Source: Agrobacterium cucumeris (GTDB taxonomy: Bacteria; Pseudomonadota; Alphaproteobacteria; Rhizobiales; Rhizobiaceae). Taken from it: a stretch of DNA of 64,000 nt. The position numbers and the translations under genes are program-made. Positions 42,705-49,338 of this stretch are shown here, in pieces. The notes beneath the pieces were generated by a model. The model was not told where the DNA came from, searched no databases, and saw only the letters and a program-made list of their open reading frames with translations. How positions within the stretch are numbered: the first letter of the stretch is position 1; each line of letters begins with the position of its first letter. The stretch is taken from NCBI RefSeq assembly GCF_030036535.1, contig NZ_CP080387.1, forward strand, positions 620,001-684,000, given 5' to 3'.

Positions 42705-43590
42705 GAAAACAACGGCCCAGATTGGCGCCGGGTTTGTTTCCTTGGTGGTTGCGGCCATCGGGCGCGAAGTCCTGCGCCATCCGAAACTGGTTGGCGGCTG
42801 CGGTGCTTTCGCGGTCGTCTTCGGCTTTGTCGCGGCTAATGCGCTCTGGTACCAGCCGGGCATTCACCCGTCTCCCTTCCTGCGCACGCGTGATGCGGAA
42901 AACCCGAACGGCATCGCCGGTTATCGCCCGGCAGAGCCGCTCGGCACCCACGGCAACGTCACCACCTTTCGCATAGAGCGGCCGGACGAGACGGAAGCGA
43001 CGCAGTCACCCGCCGCCGAGACCGCGGCGCTGCCGCCAGTGGAAAGCCAGAAGCCGCAGCAGATCGTTGCCGATATCCAAGGCGAACTCAAAAAACGCGG
43101 GCTCTACGAGGGCGACGCGGATGGCCGCATGGGGCCGAAGACCGCCGCCGCCATCATGTTCTTCGAAGAAACGCTCGGCATGGAACAGACCGGCGAGCCG
43201 ACGACCCGGGTGCTGGCCGCCCTCAGGATCGACGGCGCCACCGTTGCGGCAATTCCAAAGGACCGGCCGTCCGACGCCAACACCGGCGGCGGAGTGGAAA
43301 TCGATCCTGTCGCCGCCGCCATCCGCAAGGCGGAGAAGCCGCAGGTCAAGGCCGAACCCGCCTCCCTCAACAGCGCGACCGCTGGCGCAAAAACGGCCAG
43401 CAGCGCGCTGATCGCCAAGATCCAGCAGGGGCTGATCAACATCGCCTATGCCGACGTGAAGGTGGACGGCGTGGCCGGCCAGCAGACCCGCAACGCCATC
43501 CGCGCTTTTGAAAAACACTATCGGCTGCCGGAAACCGGCGAACCGAGCGAAGTGGTGCTGAAGAAACTGAAGTCGATCGGGGCGATTTAG
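42676..43590 (+). CDS. Peptidoglycan-binding-domain protein, membrane-anchored
   Basis: A 304-residue protein with a cytoplasmic basic N-terminus, a membrane helix (about residues 38-60), and two peptidoglycan-binding type 1 domains: about 115-175 (IQGELKKRGLYEGDADGRMGPKTAAAI) and about 245-300 (IQQGLINIAYADVKVDGVAGQQTRNAI). They are joined by an Ala/Pro-rich linker. The start (42676, or 42667) overlaps the end of divJ by about 29 bp, so the genes are coupled. It could anchor to the cell wall and link cell-cycle signalling with wall growth, but that is inference. Confidence 0.83.
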   Translation: MAPRKRKSPKKTTAQIGAGFVSLVVAAIGREVLRHPKLVGGCGAFAVVFGFVAANALWYQPGIHPSPFLRTRDAENPNGIAGYRPAEPLGTHGNVTTFRIERPDETEATQSPAAETAALPPVESQKPQQIVADIQGELKKRGLYEGDADGRMGPKTAAAIMFFEETLGMEQTGEPTTRVLAALRIDGATVAAIPKDRPSDANTGGGVEIDPVAAAIRKAEKPQVKAEPASLNSATAGAKTASSALIAKIQQGLINIAYADVKVDGVAGQQTRNAIRAFEKHYRLPETGEPSEVVLKKLKSIGAI

Positions 43591-43640
43591 ATCAGGCTTT
43601 CGTGGAATTTCTAGTGATGGCAGACCGGGGTGCGCGTGGC

Positions 43641-43799
43641 TTACCCCCCTCTGTCCTGCCGGACATCTCCCCCACAAGGGGGGAGATCGACCTGCGGCGA
43701 GGTTTCGCCCATATCGAGGTTGAGGATGGAGTGACGACAGTGCTTCTTGCCGATCTCCCTCCTTGTGGGGGAGATGCCCGGCAGGGCAGAGGGGGGTAA
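43641..43799. repeat. Palindromic intergenic repeat, family B, copy 3
   Basis: Arms match copies 1, 2 and 4: left TTACCCCCCTCTGTCCTGCC, right GCAGGGCAGAGGGGGGTAAA. The TTGTGGGGGAGAT and CACAAGGGGGGAGAT stems make this copy closest to copy 1. Confidence 0.9.
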
Positions 43800-43888
43800 A
43801 CCCGCGCAACTTCGGCCCGCCATCAACGAACCCACCGCCAGAACACAACATTGAGAGCAAGCCCCAACCTCTCGCGAAAGCACCGCCA

Positions 43889-44242
43889 ATGCGCCTCAAA
43901 TCCGAAATCTTCGTCTCCGCCCTCATTCGCCGCGTTTTCGCCGCCGGCGGATTTGCGGCCGTCGAAAAGAAGGGTGCGGAGGAGGCTGGTGCGATCTTCA
44001 TCCGCCAGCGTCTGCGCGATGGTCGTGAAAATCTCTATGGACCGGCGCCGCAAAGTTTTGCCGAGGACGAGGAAATCCGCGCCGAGCGCCGTTTTGAAAC
44101 GCGTCTTGCCGGTGCGGAGGGTGAGGAAAGCGCCGCTCTTTTGGAAAAGGAACGGCGCTTCGACAGCGATCTGTGGATCGTGGAGATCGAGACGGATGAG
44201 ATCGGCACGCTCTTGACGCTGGTGGATCAGCCGCCGGCTTAG
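43889..44242 (+). CDS. DUF1491-family protein
   Basis: A 117-residue soluble protein. The N-terminal RLKSEIFVSALIRRVFAAGGFAAVEKKGAEEAGAIFI segment and the later DLWIVEIE match the DUF1491 family of alphaproteobacteria. No function is known. The ATG at 43889 is where that homology starts, although the frame is open upstream. It is convergent with the DUF2336 gene. Confidence 0.8.
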   Translation: MRLKSEIFVSALIRRVFAAGGFAAVEKKGAEEAGAIFIRQRLRDGRENLYGPAPQSFAEDEEIRAERRFETRLAGAEGEESAALLEKERRFDSDLWIVEIETDEIGTLLTLVDQPPA

Positions 44243-44265
44243 ACGGCCAAAGGCCGTTTACTCCC

Positions 44266-45210
44266 TCACGTCCCGGTTTTGCGGGGAACGACGGTAATAC
44301 GGCTCGGCCGCTCGCGGCCATGGGTATAGCTATCGGCCCTGCGCCAGCTTTCCACCCGCTCTTCGGACTCGACGATGTCGAGACGGTCGAGCAGGGCCTC
44401 GGCGCGGCTCATGTCACCTTCTGCGGCGGCAAGGTGCGGATAAAAGCACTGCAAGACGAAAGCGGCTTCGGAAAACTCCATGCCAAGCCCGGTGAGCGTG
44501 GTCGCAAGCTGCGCGCCGGAAATATCAAGCATGATACGTTCCGACAGCCAGTAACTGGATGACAGCGAATCCGCCAGCGCCACCGCGAACTGCCGGGCGT
44601 TACGCTCGCGGGCGAAACGCACGAGCAGCGCTTCCTGCACTTCGCTCAGGCGGCGCAGACCAAGCACGTCCCCTTCGGGGCGGTTGAGGTGGCGGGCCAT
44701 CTGCTTGATCCGCTGACGCATTTCTTCTTCGAGCGCGGATACGGCATCAATTTTCGTGGTGATCTCTGGGGTGGCCACGTCCGCCACTTCCGGTTCGACG
44801 GGGGGGGGCACCAACTGCGGTTCGGCGGCAATCGTCGGCTCATCCGGCCGCTTCAGATCTTCGGCATGCCGCAGGCCAACCAGCGCGTCGATGACGGTGG
44901 GGGAGAGGTCTTCGCGGCGCACGATGGCGCGGGCATGCGCGGCACCCTGCGTGCGCGCAATGGTGATCAGCGTTTCGTCGGTGAGGCACTTCGACGCGAT
45001 AAGGAAGGGCGCCGCAAGCGAAATCGGCTGGCAGGCGATGAAGAAGGCGACGGCCGAAGGCACGCTCGGATGCTGCGACAGGGCGGCAATCGCTTCCCGC
45101 TTGGCTTCTTCGGTGGAGGCGTTGAAAAGCGGCATGAAAAGTTCGGCAAACTGCCGAAGGTCCGTTTTTGACGGATGGGAAACATTCTCGAAATTCGTCA
45201 CCGTGGCCAT
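44266..45210 (-). CDS. DUF2336-family protein
   Basis: A 314-residue protein with helical, HEAT-like repeats in the N-terminal half (LRQFAELFMPLF, then CLTDETLITIARTQGAAHARAIVRREDLSPTVIDALVG) typical of DUF2336. A Pro/Glu linker at about 125-165 separates a C-terminal helical domain. No enzyme motif is visible. DUF2336 proteins are common in alphaproteobacteria, often near cell-cycle or flagellar genes. The ATG at 45210 is preferred; a TTG at 45300 would add 30 residues. Confidence 0.77.
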   Translation of the reverse strand: MATVTNFENVSHPSKTDLRQFAELFMPLFNASTEEAKREAIAALSQHPSVPSAVAFFIACQPISLAAPFLIASKCLTDETLITIARTQGAAHARAIVRREDLSPTVIDALVGLRHAEDLKRPDEPTIAAEPQLVPPPVEPEVADVATPEITTKIDAVSALEEEMRQRIKQMARHLNRPEGDVLGLRRLSEVQEALLVRFARERNARQFAVALADSLSSSYWLSERIMLDISGAQLATTLTGLGMEFSEAAFVLQCFYPHLAAAEGDMSRAEALLDRLDIVESEERVESWRRADSYTHGRERPSRITVVPRKTGT

Positions 45211-45493
45211 AAGCACCACATCTTTCTTCCTCACGGCTCTTGGCCTCTCAAGTTCTCGAAACCGGTCGGTCAACGCACTACCCAACAAACGCAAACACAA
45301 TATCGGCTCAAATTAGAGCAAATCCGTTGACGTCCTGTTAACTATGGGGGGTGGCAAGGGATATTCTGCCTCTATCAACAAGGAAATTTTAAAACCTTCA
45401 TGACGGAAAAAATGTCATGGAACTTTGCCGCATCGCCTTTGTTTTCAACGGGTGCAGCCCTGTCGGCGATAAATTGCCGTCCAGCGATTAGGG

Positions 45494-45508
45494 TTAACGG
45501 ATCATTAA
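45494..45508. promoter_or_regulatory. Perfect CtrA-type box (TTAA-N7-TTAA)
   Basis: TTAA at 45494-45497 and 45505-45508, again TTAAC on both half-sites, within a GGTTAA...TTAACC near-palindrome. It lies in the 554-bp gap between divergent genes, about 260-285 bp from each start, so which gene it serves is unclear. Confidence 0.55.
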
Positions 45509-45549
45509 CCTCTGTCTGTTTGTAATTTCGTGGGCAGTATTAGGATTCC

Positions 45550-45680
45550 ATGTTATTCTGAAGTTCGGAATAAAAGCCAAAATGGCGGCGAAATGCCTGA
45601 ATGTCCGCATAGTCCCGCGCTAAAACCTTCTGCGGTTTTAGGGACATGCGAAAACCAGCCTGTGGGCTGGATTATGCGCA
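45550..45680 (+). other. Structured leader region upstream of a 62-residue gene
   Basis: Three inverted repeats in a row: TTATTC/GAATAA (45553-45573), CTAAAACC/GGTTTTAG (45620-45641, with further CATAGTCC/GGACATG pairing outside), and CCAGCC/GGCTGG (45655-45670). They sit in the 5' region of the gene at 45765. They may be an RNA element; no known class fits. Confidence 0.4.
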
Positions 45681-45764
45681 ATGTGATGGTGATGAAATTC
45701 CCGACGCAAGACGAGGCTTGCGCGGTTCCCATAGGCAACATTGACTCCCGAAGAGGAGAGAAGC

Positions 45765-45953
45765 ATGGCAGACATTATTCCAATTGGCGACGCACGACGA
45801 AGCCTGCGTCCCGCCGGCATTGCAGCCAGGGTGATCGGCCCCGCAAAGGTGGTGCTGTTTACCGGCGTGCGTTATGAAAAGCGCGAAACCGAGCCCGCGG
45901 GCAAGGTCGTGCGCAAGGGCAAATCCGCACCGGAAACTGCTCTGAAATCCTGA
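45765..45953 (+). CDS. Small basic protein of unknown function
   Basis: A 62-residue basic protein (MADIIPIGDARRSLRPAGIA start) rich in Arg, Lys and Ala, with a Lys/Arg-rich C-terminus. The start follows a strong AGAGGAGAG site. Its upstream region has a CtrA-type box and several hairpins. I do not recognise a family. It might bind nucleic acid, but that is speculation. Confidence 0.65.
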   Translation: MADIIPIGDARRSLRPAGIAARVIGPAKVVLFTGVRYEKRETEPAGKVVRKGKSAPETALKS

Positions 45954-45973
45954 TTATATGTAAAAGACCGGCG

Positions 45974-46522
45974 TTATTTCCACGGCGTCGGCTGGCATTT
46001 CGCTTCGTTCAGGAAACGCTCTGCCTCTTCTCCGAAACTTGGCTGCGGCACCAGGGTCCGCAACACCACATATCCTTCCGTCTGATCCGATTCCGCCAGA
46101 ATGGCCTGTGAGAGCGATGGCGGCTGCGCCTTGCGGATAGCGGCGATCTGCACCGCATCGGCAACCAGAATATCCATCAACCCGCCGGCAGACGTGCGGT
46201 CGTTCATGCTGAACACCTCGTTCGAGGCCTTGTCGTAAACCGCGACCGACCAGAAGGGCACAACGCCGACGGCGGTGAGCCGGACGGGCTTTTCCTCAAT
46301 ATTGAACGTGCAGACCGCGACCCGCATGAAGGGATCGCCGCTGGCCAGCGTCTTTTTCTCCGTCGTCTCTTCGAGCAGATGAAACAGATGCGGCTTTCCT
46401 TCCGCAACGGCGCGGGTATAGGCATCGCGATTGCTGAAATGCGGTATCGCCAGAAGAATGATGACGTGCAGCACGGCGGCGGCGACAAGGCCGGTGAGGA
46501 TGGCGAGCAGGACCCTAAGCAT
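45974..46522 (-). CDS. DUF1254-family membrane-anchored protein
   Basis: A 182-residue protein with an N-terminal membrane helix (residues 1-22) and an extracytoplasmic domain. The GDPFMRVAVCTFNIEEKPVRLTAVGVVPFWSVAVYDKASNEVFSMND segment fits DUF1254. It follows the DUF1214 gene with an eight-base overlap, and the two domains are often fused or adjacent, so they probably work as one exported unit. Function is unknown. A GTG two codons upstream (46528) is an alternative start. Confidence 0.78.
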   Translation of the reverse strand: MLRVLLAILTGLVAAAVLHVIILLAIPHFSNRDAYTRAVAEGKPHLFHLLEETTEKKTLASGDPFMRVAVCTFNIEEKPVRLTAVGVVPFWSVAVYDKASNEVFSMNDRTSAGGLMDILVADAVQIAAIRKAQPPSLSQAILAESDQTEGYVVLRTLVPQPSFGEEAERFLNEAKCQPTPWK

Positions 46523-47102
46523 TGCCACACCCCAGCTTGCGGATCTGCGGCATGGCGATGTCGATCAGGCCGGAACTGCCGGCAACCGGCGTGTCGAGCA
46601 GCGTCATGACCAGCTTGAATGTCTGGCCCTGCGGCACCGCCAGCCAATTATAGGTCTGGGCGTCGGGGGCGATGGTGATGTCGATGCCGCCATCGGCGCT
46701 GCGCAGAAGCGTGCGGGAATTCAGCGCAAACGGCCGTCCGGCATCTTCCGCCAGCACATTGCCCTGCTGATCGGCGGTATAAAGCGTCCAGAATCGCGAA
46801 GGCGGCACGGCGCCGGCCAGCCGGTAACGGCATTCACCGCTGAGCCGCTGGCCATCGCTGTCGACGGAGGCGGTAAAGGCCAACCCCTCGGTCGTGCCAT
46901 AAAGCAGCCTGCCGGCATCGGCACGGTGCGATTTGGCGTAAGGGTCGGCCTCGATCGTCTGCGCTTCGGGAAACGCATCCCAGGAACCAATGCGGATCGA
47001 TCCGAAACCGGATGTCGCCTCAAGCGCCGCCAGTGTCACGGCAATACCGCCGCCAAAGGCGATCAGAAGGGCAATGCCGACAAGGAATGGAACTCGGAAC
47101 AC
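46515..47102 (-). CDS. DUF1214-family membrane-anchored protein
   Basis: A 195-residue protein with an N-terminal hydrophobic segment (residues 4-24) and the DUF1214 core: ADPYAKSHRADAGRLLYGTTEGLAFTASVDSDGQRLSGECRYRLAG, PSRFWTLYTADQQGN, then ADGGIDITIAPDAQTYNWLAVPQGQTFKLVMTLLDTP. The FxLxLRxYxP-like end of the domain is recognisable. It is translationally coupled to the DUF1254 gene. Confidence 0.8.
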   Translation of the reverse strand: MFRVPFLVGIALLIAFGGGIAVTLAALEATSGFGSIRIGSWDAFPEAQTIEADPYAKSHRADAGRLLYGTTEGLAFTASVDSDGQRLSGECRYRLAGAVPPSRFWTLYTADQQGNVLAEDAGRPFALNSRTLLRSADGGIDITIAPDAQTYNWLAVPQGQTFKLVMTLLDTPVAGSSGLIDIAMPQIRKLGCGNA

Positions 47103-47213
47103 GCTGTTTTCCCGTTTTTGAACAGGTCGAGGACTATCACTGATTCCCCGTTTGGAAAATGGTGCCCTTTGTTTAGTCTTTGTGAAAATGAGTGGAATTG
47201 CGAATTCCGGTTC

Positions 47214-47822
47214 TCACGCGCCCATGACCAGCTTGAAGGCGATGGCCCACATGGTGACCGCGATGACGCCTTCGAGAATGCGCCAGGCGGAGGGTTTCTC
47301 GAAGATCGGCCGCAGCCAGCGCGCGCCATAACCCAGCGAAAAGAAGAACAGCACCGAGCCGGTGGCCGCACCTGCCGCAAAGGTCTTTTCGAAGCCGGGA
47401 AATTGCGTCGAGATGGTGCCGAGCAGCACGACGGTATCGAGATAGACATGCGGATTGAGGAAGGTGAGCGCCAGACAAATGGCCAGCGTCTGCCACAGGC
47501 TCGCCTCCTGCCGCTCGGCCACCGACAGCGCTTCGGAAGATCGCAGCGCCGAATGCAGGCTTTTGGCGCCATACCAGATGAGGAAGGCAGCCCCGGCATA
47601 ACGCATGATGGGATCGAGCGCCGGCATGACGGCGCTGATCCGCTGAAACCCGAAAACGCCAACCGTGATCAGCAGCGCATCGGCAATGGCGCAGGTGGCG
47701 CAGACCGCAAACACATGCGAGCGCGCCAACCCCTGCTTCAGCACGAAAGCATTCTGCGCGCCGATGGCAACGATGAGGCTGAGGCCCATCGTCAGGCCGG
47801 TGAAGAAGATTTGGATGTCCAT
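47214..47822 (-). CDS. LysE/ArgO-type basic amino acid exporter
   Basis: A 202-residue inner-membrane exporter with about six helices. The N-terminal GLTMGLSLIVAIGAQNAFVLKQGL is the LysE/ArgO signature (GAQNAFVLRQG), which separates it from RhtB-type proteins; the second motif LTFLNPHVYLDTVVLLGTI is intact. It should export arginine or lysine. It is divergent from a LysG/ArgP-like LysR regulator at 48198, the same pairing found for lysE-lysG and argO-argP. Confidence 0.92.
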   Translation of the reverse strand: MDIQIFFTGLTMGLSLIVAIGAQNAFVLKQGLARSHVFAVCATCAIADALLITVGVFGFQRISAVMPALDPIMRYAGAAFLIWYGAKSLHSALRSSEALSVAERQEASLWQTLAICLALTFLNPHVYLDTVVLLGTISTQFPGFEKTFAAGAATGSVLFFFSLGYGARWLRPIFEKPSAWRILEGVIAVTMWAIAFKLVMGA

Positions 47823-48004
47823 GCGTGTCGCGGCCCCTGCCTCTTTCCATGTGTAATGGCCGAAGGCGCTGCTTTCGGACCGACTGCTTGGATATTTGGG
47901 TGGAATGGTTTAATCCAGTTAAATAAACTCAATCCAGATAAGTCTGGCTAATGCGCTACACGTTATTCAACGGACAGATCTCATGAGCGGTCTTCTCACC
48001 TCCA

Positions 48005-48122
48005 TCCTCATTCCTGTGCTCGTCACAGGAATCCAGCCGACGTGCGTCTGCACGGCGAGGGAGTCCTTCCAGCCCAACGGCTTGGGGTGGCTGGATTCCC
48101 GTGACAAACACAGGAATGAGGG
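48005..48122 (+). repeat. Palindromic intergenic repeat, family A, copy 3, in a divergent promoter region
   Basis: Same order of blocks as copy 2: an outer palindrome (CATTCCTGTG...CACAGGAAT), CAGCCGACGTGCGTCTGCAC, a diverged CAGCCCAACGGCTTGGGGTG, and GGCTGGATTCCCGTGACAAA. It lies between the exporter and its regulator, 75 bp before the regulator start, so it splits the shared control region. Confidence 0.8.
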
Positions 48123-48197
48123 CGGGGATGACCAGCGCCGATGGTTGAAGTCCTCATATGCGCTGTGTCAAAATCAGCCTTCACATCGAGTATCGTA

Positions 48198-49097
48198 ATG
48201 CTCGATTACCCTTCCATGCGCGCCGTGGCGCTCGTTGCCCAGACCGGCAGTTTCGAAAAGGCGGCGCAGGTGCTGTGTGTGACGCCTTCGGCCGTCTCGC
48301 AGCGCATCAAACAGCTGGAGGAGCGGCTGGGCGTGGTGCTGATCGTGCGTGGCAACCCTTGCGTGGCGACGGAAAAGGGCGAGTGGCTCTGCCGTCATAT
48401 GGACCATGTCGGCATGCTGGAAAGTGAATTGTTCCGCCAGCTGCCGGCATTGGCGGAAGCGGGATCGGGGCAGGAGCGCGTGACGCTCAACATCGCCACC
48501 AATGCCGATAGCCTCGGCACCTGGTTTCTGGATGCGGTTTCGAAATTCACCGGCAGCAACGATTATCTCGTCAATATCGCGGTGGATGATCAGGATCACA
48601 CGGTGGAATGGCTGCGCGGGGGCAGGGTGCTTGCCGCCGTCACCGCCCATGCCAAGCCCGTGCAGGGTTGCCGCGTCACACCCCTCGGTGTGCTCAGATA
48701 CCACGCGACCGCCAGCCCGGATTTCATGACCCGCCATTTCGCCGATGGCGTCACGCCCGCAGCCCTTGCCCGCGCCCCGGGCCTGACCTTCAACCAGAAG
48801 GACAGGCTGCAGGCGAGCTGGATCAGGCAGGCGCTGGGAGAAGACGTCTCCTATCCCACCCACTGGCTGCCCTCTACCGATGGTTTCGTGAAGGCAAGCC
48901 TTGCGGGCATGGGCTGGGGGCTTAATCCGGTGCAACTGGTGGCGGAGCATTTGAGGGGAGGCCGGCTCGTGGAGGTCGTTCCCGGCACGCCGCTCGATAT
49001 TCCGCTTTACTGGCAGGTCAATCGTCTGGCCGCCGACCGTTTGGGCGCGCTGACATCGCATATGGTGGAGACGGCGAGGGCGGGGTTGTTGCGGTGA
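48198..49097 (+). CDS. LysR-family regulator, LysG/ArgP-like
   Basis: A 299-residue LTTR. The HTH lies in residues 1-60 (YPSMRAVALVAQTGSFEKAAQVLCVTPSAVSQRIKQLEERLG), with the YP-start and S(F/L)ExAAxxLxVTxSAVSQRIKxLE form typical of ArgP/LysG (IciA). The effector domain has VTLNIATNADSLGTWFLDAV, which forms the lysine/arginine pocket in relatives. It probably activates the divergent exporter when basic amino acids build up. The ATG at 48198 is set by family length; longer frames start in the repeat. Confidence 0.9.
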   Translation: MLDYPSMRAVALVAQTGSFEKAAQVLCVTPSAVSQRIKQLEERLGVVLIVRGNPCVATEKGEWLCRHMDHVGMLESELFRQLPALAEAGSGQERVTLNIATNADSLGTWFLDAVSKFTGSNDYLVNIAVDDQDHTVEWLRGGRVLAAVTAHAKPVQGCRVTPLGVLRYHATASPDFMTRHFADGVTPAALARAPGLTFNQKDRLQASWIRQALGEDVSYPTHWLPSTDGFVKASLAGMGWGLNPVQLVAEHLRGGRLVEVVPGTPLDIPLYWQVNRLAADRLGALTSHMVETARAGLLR

Positions 49098-49136
49098 GCT
49101 GCGGTGTGGAAAAACGGTAACGACGGAGTACGAGGC

Positions 49137-49295
49137 TCACCCCCCTCTGCCCTGCCGGGCATCTCCCCCTCAAGGGGAGAGATCGATCTGCGGCAAGGTT
49201 CCGCCCATCTCAACGTTTGAGAATGAACTGGCGGTAGCGCCTCCTGCTGATCTCCCTCCTTGTGGGGGAGATGTCCGGCAGGACAGAGGGGGGTA
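49137..49295. repeat. Palindromic intergenic repeat, family B, copy 4
   Basis: Left arm CACCCCCCTCTGCCCTGCCG and right arm GATGTCCGGCAGGACAGAGG; the GCCC/GTCC differences show that the two arms have drifted independently. It fills the gap between the convergent LysR and penicillin-binding-protein genes. Confidence 0.9.
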
Positions 49296-49338
49296 AGCCA
49301 CACACTCCAACAGAAATCTTCAGGCAATGCGCCAGACG

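Noticed and set aside
8237-49295. CRISPR array
   Set aside because: The repeats are dispersed, long and self-complementary, with no regular spacers and no cas genes.
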